Shown here: positions 1 to 10,753 of the stretch, piece after piece
Position numbering within the stretch: the first letter of the stretch is position 1
How the letters are laid out: every line of letters begins with the position of its first letter
NCBI GenBank assembly: GCA_014904845.1
Contig: MU119221.1
Location: forward strand, 186,001-250,000
Direction of reading: 5' to 3'
From: Acephala macrosclerotiorum
Taxonomy: Eukaryota; Ascomycota; Leotiomycetes; Helotiales; Mollisiaceae
Length of the DNA: 64,000 nucleotides
Position numbers and translations under genes: made by a program
Notes under the pieces: model-generated
Told to the model about the DNA's origin: nothing
The model's input: only the letters and a program-made list of their open reading frames with translations
Database searches by the model: none

Positions 1-1118
1 CCAACCTCTCTCTAGCTTTCGGGGCCGTAACGGGTAGTTTTAATGTTAGTGCGCAGAATATATCAAGTGATATTGTTAGTATTGGGGGCAGCTTTGAGTT
101 GTTTGGCTGCAGCAGATTCTACTCTAGTACCTTCAGTTGCCTCTCCCCGAACTGTACTCTAGTTAGCGTTCTGCCTGTCGGCGAAGTTACCGGCGACATC
201 TACGTTCACGACACGCAGTTGACGGCTATAGAGATACCACAAAGCGCTAAAGCGCTTGGACTTGATATCTCTAATAATTTGTTACTGACGAGCCTGTCAT
301 CCGTAGTCTGTCCTGGACAGTGTTTTGTATTGATGGGCAATGCTACGGCTAGCAATAATAATCTGACATCCCTTTCTGGTGGTATCTTGATTCAGAATAA
401 TCCCCTTTTGGCGAATGTGTTGCTACCGAGCCTGCAAACGATTGGGGGTGCCTTTACTGCTAAGAATAATACTTTGCTCAAGGTGCTTGATGGCTTTCCA
501 TCTCTGCAAACAATCAGTGGGAGTGTGGACTTGCAAGGAGATTTCTCAGAGTACGTCTACTAAAACCTGCTTTACCTCCTAAAGTCTAAACGCTAACTTG
601 ACCTCAGGGTCGAGTTTCCTCAACTGGAGAAAGGTTTCAACGGCTTCACCTTAATCTCATCAAACAGTTCATTGAATTGCTCCAGTCTTGATAATTACTA
701 TCAAACACAAGTCATCCGCGGGGCATACAATTGTACCGGTCTCTATGGCACCTCCTCCACCTCAACGAATACCACATCACCAGCACCCCGTTCAGGATCG
801 TCAAAGCTCTCAACAGGCGCCAAAGCTGGAATCGGAATTGGAGTCGGTATTGCTGTCATTGCCTTGTTGGCACTTGGGGTATGGCTGATTTTGAAGAAAT
901 TCAAAGTCGTGAAAAGGACAGAGGGAGTGGGGATGGGTACGGATGATAAGAAGCAGGAGTTGCCGCAGGGGAGACATCATGAGAAGACTGAGCTTGAGGC
1001 GAGGGAAGACCCGGGTGAGATGGATGGGTCGACGGTGTCGTGGGTTGCTGGTTCTGGGGAGGAAAGGGCGACTACTATCCCCAGGAAGCCTGTGCCGGAG
1101 AGGCATGGGGTGTTGTAA
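1..1118 (+). CDS. Ecm33/Sps2-like membrane-anchored glycoprotein, 5' end missing
   Basis: The frame is open from the window edge (first codon at 3), so the start lies outside. Exons are 1-550 and 608-1118; the 57-bp intron has a gtacgt donor, a gctaac branch site and a ctcag acceptor. The translation shows repeated leucine-rich turns such as NNNLTSLSGG and NNPLLANVLLPSLQTIGG, as in receptor L-domain proteins of the Ecm33/Sps2 family. After a Ser/Thr-rich linker (STSTNTTS) comes one hydrophobic segment encoded at about 822-893, followed by a basic KKFKVVKR stop-transfer and a tail of about 70 residues rich in E, K and G. The topology is therefore type I, with an outside repeat domain and a cytoplasmic tail; yeast Ecm33 uses a GPI anchor instead. 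Family members act in cell-wall organisation. The exact role is not known. Confidence 0.72.
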
Positions 1119-2100
1119 ATTGCAACGCAAGAAAGATAGAAGGGTCGATTGTCTGGGAAGAGGGAAGAGCCGGACGTAGTCACTTCTCTAACCAGTGACT
1201 CCAGGCTGGATGTTCGCGGGGTTACATTCTGTCCAACTTTACTTGGCTGCCCCTCGTTCTTGTATCCTCTAGCTTTCCCCTACTAAGCACAGAAACTGAC
1301 GGCCGGCCCGTCATTTGAAGAGTCTGTACCATATGCCAGCCCTTCGCAACACTGCGTACAGATAATGGTTATACGCAAACTTGTCCACAGATTTGCTCCA
1401 TCGGCGCGTGTCGTATTTTGATTCCACATAAACATGATTCCACACACCATCGTGGCGGTTCGAGCTGACGTCCCCTGGTAATGACGTAAGACTGGACGAG
1501 AATGCTATTCTTACCTACCTTCGTACTCTTCCTCACATTCTCTTCCGGACATCCGTTTTTGATCGATCCTCCATGAATCTCTACCTCTAAACATCACAAC
1601 CATCCTCTCAACCCCACGCATCACATCACATAATTCCGCGGCATCATTGTAGCATCCGACACCAACATACAGAGAAAGCCAAAGCTCCAATCATTCCCTA
1701 CAAAAATAAGCTCTCAGCCCTCTAAACCACGTCCGTACATCGTAGCACAGACTAGACCTAATCAGGCATCGTCGGAGCATTGTTTTTGCGGGGCTGCGAT
1801 GATCTGCAGCCTTCGTCACCTTACCGACCGAGGCGTTTGAGCTACAGCCCAGTCGGACGTAGAGATCGGAGAAAGAGCCACCGTGTTTAATACTTGTACT
1901 GTCCTTTCTGTTCTGTTCATACTTCTTACTTGCTTCCTTTCGCTGGTCGATATTTGAGATTGTACAACTACGCAGACGGAGTTGGAAGATTGTGACGGAC
2001 TTGAGGCTGAAGAGGAATATTTTGGAGAAAAGACACGGTTGGAGCTTGGAACTTTTTGGATCGGACGAACCACCACGAAACGAACGGACAACGAGGGAAG
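1119..2100. other. Intergenic, MFS promoter region with paired TGACGT sites
   Basis: No credible gene is seen. Two TGACGT (CRE/bZIP-type) cores lie at 1466-1471 and 1482-1487, in the same orientation and 16 bp apart. A pyrimidine-rich tract at about 1520-1740 is typical of fungal promoters. The short open frames here lack coding character. Confidence 0.5.
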
Positions 2101-3689
2101 ATGGCAGCGCCCGTGGATCCGGCGACGAGGAAGAAGGTGTTGAAGGTTGTGTTTATATCTCTGCTGTTGGATTTGGTATGCTTCCCTCTATCCTCGAAAA
2201 TCCTGGATGTGGGCTGATGTTGCGCAGATTAGCTTTACGTTCATATTACCCCTCTTTCCGTCTCTGCTGGCATATTATAGAGAGTGCGTATAATGTTCGA
2301 GCATTAAGAGCATGTGCTAATGCCTGTCGCAGCCTGGAAGCGCCCACTGAGTTCAACTCCTCGACGAAATCTCCATCCATCCTCTCGCACATTCTCACGT
2401 ACCTCAATGCCTACAAAGCTTCTTTTGCACGACCAATTGACTCAAGATATGATATTGTACTACTCGGTGGAGCTCTAGGGAGCATGTTCTCGTTCGTCTT
2501 CCAACAATAGCACAATAAGGCTTCTCTAACAACCAACAGTCTCCTACAAGCAGTCGCATCCCCCATAATCGGCACTCTCTCTGATAAATACGGCCGCCGA
2601 ACCGCCCTCCTCTTCAGCATGACCGGGAACATCCTCAGCGTCCTCCTCTGGGTCATGGCTACCGACTTCCGAACCTTCCTCCTCTCCCGTGTCGTAGGCG
2701 GCCTCTCAGAAGGCAACGTCCAACTCGCGATCGCGATCGCAACCGACATCTCCGATGAGAAACAACGCGGGGCTACAATGGCATTAGTTGGCATATGTTT
2801 CAGCATCAGCTTTACATTTGGTCCGGCGCTGGGAGCTTGGCTTAGCACTATTAGCTCTGTCAAGGCGAATCCGTTTGCGACTGCAGCGGGCTTTAGTTTG
2901 TTCTTGATTGTGACGGAGACATTGTATTTGTATTTCTGTCTGCTGGAGACGTTGCCGAGTAAGGTTGCGGAGGCGAAGTTGAACGGTGTTCCAGCGGCGA
3001 CGAATGGGGTTACGAAACCTACGACGAGAGCAGATTCAAAGACACAGGCGAAGATGCTTTCTTCCAATTCGACGACACCGAAGAAGTACGAGAGGACCAA
3101 TTCGCATTTCTTGCTTAATCTTACGCATCTGACGTTCATCCTGTTCTTCTCTGGGATGGAATTCTCGTTACCGTTCATGACTTACGACCTCTTTGGCTAC
3201 AACTCTGCGCGCAACGGGCGTCTACTCGGCTTCATGGGACTTGTAGCTTCTCTCCTCCAAGGAGGCGTTACAAGACGTCTCCCACCCCTCCTCTCCGTCC
3301 GAATCGGAGTAGTATCCTGCCTCCTGGCCCTCTTCCTTCTCGCACGAATCAACACCGTCACAGGCCTCTACCTCGCAACCTCCCTCCTAGCCGTAACAAC
3401 CGCAACCGTCGTCACCGGTCTCAACGCCCTCTCAAGTTTTGAAGCAGGCGAAGACGAGCGAGGAGGCAAGCTTGGCAATCTGAGAAGTTGGGGACAGCTT
3501 GGAAGAGGCATTGGACCGATTCTGTTTACGAGTGTTTACTGGTGGGCGGGAAGAGAATTTGCATATACGTGTGGTAGTGCGGGTGTGTTGGCTGTTAGTA
3601 TGATTGTGTTCTTTGGGCTGAAGACGCCGAGGGGCTTGGAAGGGAAGAAGTTGAAGGATGTTAAGGGTGCGGAAGAGGTGGAGTTGTGA
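2101..3689 (+). CDS. MFS transporter, DHA1/TetA-like
   Basis: Major facilitator superfamily permease of 479 residues. Exons are 2101-2175, 2228-2283, 2333-2491 and 2540-3689. Introns of about 50 bp begin gtatgc, gtgcgt and gttcgt; the last acceptor follows a ctctaac branch site and restores the MFSLLQAVASPIIG segment. The motif-A sequence SDKYGRR sits between helices 2 and 3, and about 12 hydrophobic helices surround a hydrophilic central loop near residues 245-285. The C-terminus is short and charged. It resembles the TetA-like drug:H+ antiporter branch (MFSD10-type), whose eukaryotic substrates are mostly unknown. The start was chosen because MAAPVDPATRKKVLK leads straight into helix 1. Confidence 0.85.
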
Positions 3690-4560
3690 ATACATTGTTT
3701 GTATAGAGGTGGGATTTTTTGTTATGGGGTTCTGGATGGGTTTGCATTGTATGGATTATGGGATATGATATAAATGGGTTTGGATGGGGTTAGATTGTTA
3801 GTGCTAAGGTGAGACATTGGTGGTTGGATGATTGTATATATTGAGGGACTACTGTGGGTAGAAAAGTGCTTAGCCTGTGTCGATAATCGAGATTTTGAAC
3901 TGTACGCCCTTCAAGGCTTGGAATGACAATTGCCAGTCTGTGATTTAAGGTACGTCGATAGCAGCTCAGCCTTTGATTGTTCTTACATGGTTTGAAGATC
4001 GAGACAGGGATAGACATCTGGAAGTGAGTTTGCAAAAAGCTCCTGAATTTAGCGAGCTCTGGCTCCTACTTCAAAACGCTCGCCAAGTCACATCAACCGA
4101 TGAAGCACAAAGTCTGAAAGTTTCATACTCTAAAGACAGGATTGAAAAGGGAGGATCACTAGTTATCTGCACTCGCGGTGTGTAATAAAGCCATATAGTA
4201 TGGCAGGGCTACACGTTCTTTTCTTTATAATCCTTCTTTGTATCAGTTAGTTTCGAAGTACTGGTCACGTGTCCTCTAATATATAAAAAGCCTTCCGCTT
4301 ATAAATAATTAAACAAATATCCTTTGCCCATTTTACTTACAAGCAAATTTACTTATAATTGATTATTACGTATTAATAATTATTAAATTAAAATAAATTA
4401 TTAATTAAAATAAAATATTATAAAAATAATAAATATAAATATAATATATAAATTATAATAAAATTTATATATTAATTAATAATACGTATTATATTACGTA
4501 TTTTATATATAATATTTTTTTAAATTAAATTTTTTATTTTATTTTTTATATTTAATTAAA
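3690..4560. other. Intergenic, turning into an AT-rich RIP-like island
   Basis: 3690-4250 holds no convincing gene. From about 4260 to 4560 the sequence is almost purely A/T with TA-rich runs, as expected for a repeat destroyed by repeat-induced point mutation. It leads into the GC-rich palindromes and the assembly gap. Confidence 0.65.
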
Positions 4561-4734
4561 ATGTTTCTCTCGTGCCGAAAGAAAGGGTCCGTCCGCCGAC
4601 TCGCAAGCGAGCCAATCAGCGGACGGGCCCTTTCTTTCAACACTCGACGCACATTTTGCTCCGCAGGCCTCGCAGGGGCGCCCCTGCGGGGGGCTACAAA
4701 GTCTTCGACTTTAGTAATATACTCTTATTTCAAG
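4561..4734. repeat. GC-rich palindrome cluster next to the gap
   Basis: An island of GC-rich DNA inside AT-rich DNA. GAAAGAAAGGGTCCGTCCGC (about 4579-4598) is matched by an inverted copy ending near 4641, with one mismatch. The loop holds a smaller inverted repeat (CTCGC/GCGAG). A perfect 16-bp palindrome GCAGGGGCGCCCCTGC follows at about 4673-4688, then AAAGTC-TTC-GACTTT near 4699-4713. Such nested hairpins suggest the end of a foldback element, and they may be why the assembly breaks here. Confidence 0.55.
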
Positions 4735-5544
4735 NNNNNNNNNNNNNNNNNNNNNNNNNNNNNNNNNNNNNNNNNNNNNNNNNNNNNNNNNNNNNNNNNN
4801 NNNNNNNNNNNNNNNNNNNNNNNNNNNNNNNNNNNNNNNNNNNNNNNNNNNNNNNNNNNNNNNNNNNNNNNNNNNNNNNNNNNNNNNNNNNNNNNNNNNN
4901 NNNNNNNNNNNNNNNNNNNNNNNNNNNNNNNNNNNNNNNNNNNNNNNNNNNNNNNNNNNNNNNNNNNNNNNNNNNNNNNNNNNNNNNNNNNNNNNNNNNN
5001 NNNNNNNNNNNNNNNNNNNNNNNNNNNNNNNNNNNNNNNNNNNNNNNNNNNNNNNNNNNNNNNNNNNNNNNNNNNNNNNNNNNNNNNNNNNNNNNNNNNN
5101 NNNNNNNNNNNNNNNNNNNNNNNNNNNNNNNNNNNNNNNNNNNNNNNNNNNNNNNNNNNNNNNNNNNNNNNNNNNNNNNNNNNNNNNNNNNNNNNNNNNN
5201 NNNNNNNNNNNNNNNNNNNNNNNNNNNNNNNNNNNNNNNNNNNNNNNNNNNNNNNNNNNNNNNNNNNNNNNNNNNNNNNNNNNNNNNNNNNNNNNNNNNN
5301 NNNNNNNNNNNNNNNNNNNNNNNNNNNNNNNNNNNNNNNNNNNNNNNNNNNNNNNNNNNNNNNNNNNNNNNNNNNNNNNNNNNNNNNNNNNNNNNNNNNN
5401 NNNNNNNNNNNNNNNNNNNNNNNNNNNNNNNNNNNNNNNNNNNNNNNNNNNNNNNNNNNNNNNNNNNNNNNNNNNNNNNNNNNNNNNNNNNNNNNNNNNN
5501 NNNNNNNNNNNNNNNNNNNNNNNNNNNNNNNNNNNNNNNNNNNN
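4735..5544. other. Assembly gap (810 N)
   Basis: A run of N. Any reading frame across it is meaningless. Confidence 0.99.
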
Positions 5545-6423
5545 TTAAATTTGAGCAAAATCGCCCATAGTTGAGATGACTCGTGCCACGTGAATAACAC
5601 GTGATTTAATAAAAGTTGACATTAGTCCTTAAGGCGGACGGCCAATAAAATTTTAATTAATATAACGGAATTATATAAAGATGGTTTTCGGGATAGATTA
5701 TAAAAAAAGTATAAAATTTGAAAAAAAATAAATGTAAACGGTATATAGTTTTCCTTTCTTCTTTCTTTCTTTCCTCTTTCCAACTTCGGCTTTTTTCTCA
5801 TTTGTCGATTTTATTAATACTCTTATCAATAGATTATTCTACAGGCCGATATTAATACTTGTAATAGATGAACAGACAAAATATTGAGAAACAGTGCGCG
5901 ACAGCATGGACGGGGTGAGAGGAACCACTGGATTTGCTGAGTGGTTCAATCATGAGCCGATTTCCGTTGAAGGCGACCCGGCCAGCCACGCGTGCACGGC
6001 TGCCCATACAATCCATTCTTGCGCACACCACGTCCAAGCCACACTGAAACCAACAGCTGTTACTACAGATTTATTCGTCAAACTCGGGACAAGTGAGAAT
6101 CATGATATGCACGTCTTTGCCAACTATATGCTTCAAATACGGCATTGGGTTGCCGTCTGGCAAACAAACAGGGCGAGCCGCAGATTCCAATTGCAGGTAT
6201 CAAATCAGCATAATACACATGATCATGCTGGTGCGTGAGAGGGTGTGAGGGTGGTCTAAAAATAGGAGCAAGGCACTTCATAGGTATTTCTCTTTCACTA
6301 AAGTGATTAGCATATCTTAATCCGTGGTTTGATTTCCTTAAACCACTCCTCCAAGCAAGACCAACTCTTTCCAATTCTCAATCCAAATTGGTACATAATC
6401 AGCCTTGTAGCTTTAGATCCACA
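5545..6423. other. Post-gap region with two CACGTG sites; no gene seen
   Basis: AT-rich at first, then ordinary composition. Two CACGTG E-boxes lie close together at 5587-5592 and 5598-5603. A CTTT-rich pyrimidine tract lies near 5750-5790. A 115-codon open frame at 5894-6238 has no family features and is not called. Confidence 0.5.
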
Positions 6424-7335
6424 ATGGCAGCTTCCTTTCCCAGCGTATCGCAAGCCTTAGCCTACTTCGAGAGCCCCGATCTAGCCAAGTTGGCTGCGGA
6501 GGAAAAGGCCCGTCAAGATGTCCTGGCAGAGCGTCTGCACATTTCGGCTTTTAGTGGCCCGCCGAACGTCTCATCCTCGCCCTACGAAGCTGAAGTTTCA
6601 CAGGCCTCACATCCAGAAATCCCGCCCAGACCCGCAAGAAAGCGAGAGGCAAGAGAAAACTCACACATTCCAAAAACAACCCTCCCTCCTACTCTTCAGG
6701 ACCCCACAGTCACAGTTTCAAGTCGACATCGCAGCCTTCCCACTTCAGAAGCCGAAAACATAGCCCTCCGAAATGATATCTCGAGTATTAAGATTGAGGT
6801 TGAAGGCTTGAAAGAGCAGCTTGGGATTAGGAATGAGGAGTTTGAGGTTTTGAATAAAAGGCTAAGCGATACGGAGCGCAGGTATGAGGAGGCGATTGTA
6901 GATATGCGGAGGAGCAGAGAAGAGAAGCAGGAGTTAGAGGATATAGTGGAAAGATTGAGGAGGGAGTTGAATAGTACTAGGAATGCGAGGGACGTGGCTG
7001 AGGCGCAATTGGCAACGAGGCAGAGGGAGCTGGTGGACGCATTGGAGACGTTGAGAATTAGTGGGGAGCAGAGAATTGAGGAGGCTAGGCGGGTGGAAGC
7101 TAAAGCTAGGGAGGACGAGATAAGGGCTGATGCGAGTAGAAGATTGGAGGACGAGGCGGCGAGGAGGATGACTGAGCAGAGGTTGATCGAGGAAGCTAGG
7201 AGAGAGGCTAGGAGAGAGGGAAAGAGAGAGGGACGGAGAGAAAGGAGGAGAAGTAATATAACATTGGTGGTGAATGAGAGGCCCGAGAGCAGCGTGGCAT
7301 GGCCTCTTTTTACGGGACGGACAACCAGAACTTAA
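6424..7335 (+). CDS. Coiled-coil protein of unknown function
   Basis: Single-exon 303-residue protein. The start is taken at MAASFPSV (6424), whose context ccacaATGG is better than that of the upstream in-frame ATG at 6388. Residues 1-110 are low-complexity, with Pro/Ser-rich stretches (PPRPARKREARE). Residues of about 115-285 form a long, highly charged heptad region dominated by E, R, A and L, with arginine-rich repeats such as EEARREARREGKREGRRERRR near the end. There is no signal peptide or membrane segment. I do not recognise a named family. A structural or cytoskeletal adaptor role would be only a guess. Confidence 0.6.
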   Translation: MAASFPSVSQALAYFESPDLAKLAAEEKARQDVLAERLHISAFSGPPNVSSSPYEAEVSQASHPEIPPRPARKREARENSHIPKTTLPPTLQDPTVTVSSRHRSLPTSEAENIALRNDISSIKIEVEGLKEQLGIRNEEFEVLNKRLSDTERRYEEAIVDMRRSREEKQELEDIVERLRRELNSTRNARDVAEAQLATRQRELVDALETLRISGEQRIEEARRVEAKAREDEIRADASRRLEDEAARRMTEQRLIEEARREARREGKREGRRERRRSNITLVVNERPESSVAWPLFTGRTTRT

Positions 7336-8414
7336 GCTGCATAATTGCTACAATAATATGCCTTTCTAAATTTTGGAAGCACACTGTGGCAGCTCTACCC
7401 GGATAGAGAAGCTTTCTCGATCATTAGTTCTTGTGCAAAACCTTTTATCGAACGATTCTAGGCTTGGGCTACTCTGACATTTTATTGAAGTATGGCCGTA
7501 CCACGGAGCGTGTTCCCCGAACCGCCATCTGTTTCACCTAAGCTATGTTCCTTCCTTTTCAAATGACCCAACCAACGACGCTCGGTGCTCGTTCTTCATG
7601 CACTAATGACATGGCCAATGCTACGGGAGAAGAGCTCCGACGGCTTCTACAAAGTTACAACGATGTTGGACCCGGCCACCTTTGATCAACTGGGCACGAT
7701 ACAAATTGTCGAACGTGCATACCTTTATTTACGAGAGATGGAACAACCATATAAGATCACCTACCCTTTAATCTACTTCTGCTAACTGTACAGTGCGTAC
7801 GATGGACAGCTATAGATGTGCTAATTACTAACCCGCTGACACTTTCCACCTATTTCCGAAGCTGCTAGACGAGTTACGTCGTATAATATGGGAATACACG
7901 TAGCTAGGACTTCGGGACGAGAATTTCGGAAGGAAATCCTTTAAAGGAGTGTTTTCTTTTTGTAGCCTTTTAAGTCTGTCACGAATTTCGGAAGCATACT
8001 TTCAGCCAATATTATATTGTAAAGTCGATAGCCGGCCCATTCTATTTTAACCTTTACCACGATGTTTTCTAGCCTAATATGGATCTTACTAACGAGCCCG
8101 GGTCAATAACCGTCGAATTTCTCGAAAGGTTATGGGGTAATGAAGGACCGCGTTGCTTCAAGCGATCTTGGTCGGGGTGCAAAATAGATTAGAAAAAGGG
8201 CCAAGCTCTTCCAATACGGGCTTCGAAGGCTCGTTGATTCTTCGCGTTCCTCTTCCGGTGGTGATTCTAGGTCAACTCGAGCATTGCTTTCTACCCTCTT
8301 CGTACTAATTTGGACAAAAATACCTCCGATTGTAAATTGTTCAACTTGATCCATTTGTTACATACAATGCAACGAAGATGCAAAGAAATGACACGTTACT
8401 CTCGGGATGCTAAT
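7336..8414. other. Intergenic, no gene seen
   Basis: Ordinary composition with many stops in all frames. The direct repeat GAATTTCGGAAG occurs twice, near 7921 and 7983. Short open frames at 7585-7785 and 8130-8354 have no supporting features. Confidence 0.5.
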
Positions 8415-9509
8415 TTATACAGTGCTATGGCTACCGTTGTAGCCATGTCCCGAATTCTTGTACAAAGAACCATGCAATTCCCTGGCCATCCCTATCGCAG
8501 GAGCTTTCGTGATGCCCTCCGCATTTATGAGCGTTGACTGTGGGGTCAAGTGTGGAGGGGCTAGATCGAGCTGTCCAACCGCAGCTGATGGGATAGGAGA
8601 CATATCGAAGGGGAGTTCAATGTCTTCTCCGCCAGCAAGATGTAGATACCAATAGACAACACCAACAAAGACGCCACCGCCAACAATATTACCGAGAGCA
8701 GCAGGAATCATCGACTTCCAGATATAGAAGCCCACAGAAATAGGCGCACCAGAGAATATGCCGACGGGGATGTAGAACATGTTTGCGATGACGTGGTCTG
8801 CTCCCAGAGCCGTAAAGGCCATGGTAGGGAACCAGATCGAGATAATCTTAGATGCAATTTCTCGTGATGAAGTCGACAGGAAGACGGCCATTGTGACGAG
8901 CCAATTGGCTAAGATAGCTCGAAGGAAAATCTGGTGCCAGGCTGGCGTGACGACTTTGGCTGTAGCAAAGGAGATAACCTCAGCATTGAAAGCACCTGCT
9001 TTGAAAACTCCACCATCTGTGATCGAGTCAGTGTATTAAATAAATATATCTCGAGGGAATACTCACATCCGAAGAGAATAAGGGCAGAGAAAAGTATGCC
9101 AGCAAGATTGCAGAAGAATGAGACACCCCAGGTCTTGGCAAGATCAAGAATAGTAATTCTTCGATGCAAGAGTGCAACAACTGAGTACTGCTATCATTAA
9201 TATAATTCGATGAAATTTTCCAAGTGCCAGGCTTACCATGCAATAGCTTGTAAAGAGGTCGGCACCAGTCAAAAAGACCATGATCAGCCCCACAGGGAAA
9301 AAGCAGGCACCAATAGTTCTTATCAAGCCTGGAGCATTCGTTTGAAACCAAGGCGATGAGAGAGTGGAGAGATTGAGGGCGCAACCGAATCCAAGTAAGA
9401 GTCCACCCATGATCGAGTTGATAATCATTTTGTCTATGCGCATGTTTGCTTTTTTGGTGCCCATCCGTGAGATTAACTCAATGGTCTGAGCAGGTGAAAA
9501 GGCGTCCAT
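8415..9509 (-). CDS. Formate/nitrite transporter (FNT) family channel
   Basis: A 331-residue FNT channel. Exons on the minus strand are 9509-9237, 9187-9067 and 9016-8415; introns begin gtaagc and gtgagt. Splicing joins FLTGADLFTSYCM to YSVVALLHRRITILDL and restores FGYGGVFKAGAFNAEVIS. The FNT signatures are the GADLFT loop and LGADHVIANMFYIP, which carries the central pore histidine (His209 in E. coli FocA). Six helices are evident, and the C-terminal tail of about 55 residues is hydrophilic. Family members are pentameric plasma-membrane channels for formate, nitrite or other weak monovalent acid anions; Aspergillus NitA is the known fungal nitrite member. The gene is divergent from a fluoride exporter across a 1.2-kb shared upstream region. 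The exact substrate is uncertain. Confidence 0.9.
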
Positions 9510-10753
9510 GATGATCTGATGTCGAATGAGGTTGATTAACAGTGAGAATATATATCATGGGAATGAGAAAATATAACACAAAGGGTGCGGGAGAGTCAAG
9601 CGACCAGGATTCCGAAAAAGAGGTATTAAGTATGCTGGGACCTGTATCCTGATACTATGGTCTGATGAACCAGACGAAATAGAAGGAGAAATGGGACGTC
9701 TTTAAATGTAATAACGCTCAGTGATGTTATTCAATGTCTCGGTCCTCTAGGGATTTTTCTTCTGCAATTGGAGAACATCATGTACCGTCTCTCACGAGAA
9801 GAGATATTTGAAACGGGAGTCTCTAGGAACTTCAATGTACCGCGGATCATAAACTTGCCACAGACCAGATTCTGTTTTAGTTGGCTCACCACATGCGGGG
9901 ACAGATGAAGCTTCCGTCAGAGGTATTCGGGCTATATGTTGGAAATAGTATGATCAGCTCGGACCACGGTCCGAGTATTTCCAAAAAGCGACGCTCAGAA
10001 CTTCAAATGTTGAGTGACCCCAAGAAGGCATTTCGCTTGGCAGCTCTCTACAAGGTAGCAGCCTAGCTAATCAATTTAATCTGTGGCGGTATCTCGAACT
10101 TTTCTCCACTCCTTTGAGACTCTGATGACATCCCCATAGCAAGCGAGTTATTGTTTCACAGACGGGATAGGAAAGTCCAAGTTGTACGTTGATCCCGGAG
10201 CCACTAGCATCCGGCTTTAAAATGACATACTCGGATGTCACCTATGGTACAGAACTTCGGCTGATTCGGCTGTCTGATTATCAGTTCCGAAGACCCTGGC
10301 TGATAGTCTGAGCCCCAGTCTGTGAATGGAGCTGCCAATCATTTGGAGTCTAGCGCTAGGAGTGCCTCTGATTAAGATCTGTCTTATTCTCGATTTCAAT
10401 GACCGGAAACAATGCCCCGAACAGAGTTAGAGATCTTCCCCAGAAACAGCCGAGAAAAGGGATTGAAAAATTGAAACGAGTCGTCCCCGCATTACATTCT
10501 CTAGCATTGACCTGCATCTAATCTGTCAGGGGGTCAGTGCCACAGAAGATGCTTTAGAGACTCGTCAACCTTGACCACACCCCCCGTGTTGATTGAAACA
10601 AGGCGAACCACGAGACATGGAATAGATAGGTTTGGACAACTTCGACCAGGCTCGTACCATCCGTTCAATGATCATTCAACCATCACACACATTCTCACTT
10701 CATTATTGTTCATTCTCTCTGCTTCAGGATCTACAAGAGGCATATCAATTGGA
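9510..10753. promoter_or_regulatory. Divergent promoter region between FNT channel and fluoride exporter
   Basis: About 1.24 kb between two head-to-head transport genes. No gene is seen. An in-frame open stretch runs upstream of the fluoride exporter from 10571 but contains no ATG before 10754. Shared regulation is an inference from the arrangement. Confidence 0.5.

Noticed and set aside
2411..3178. 255-codon antisense frame
   Set aside because: It is the mirror of the MFS transporter exon.
4561..5600. Long open frames across 4561-5600 on both strands
   Set aside because: They consist almost entirely of the N gap.
5894..6238. 115-codon plus-strand open frame
   Set aside because: No conserved motif, no promoter-like context, and codon text without protein character.
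10571..10753. In-frame extension upstream of the fluoride exporter
   Set aside because: No ATG in this stretch; MDRDGTQP at 10754 is the first start.
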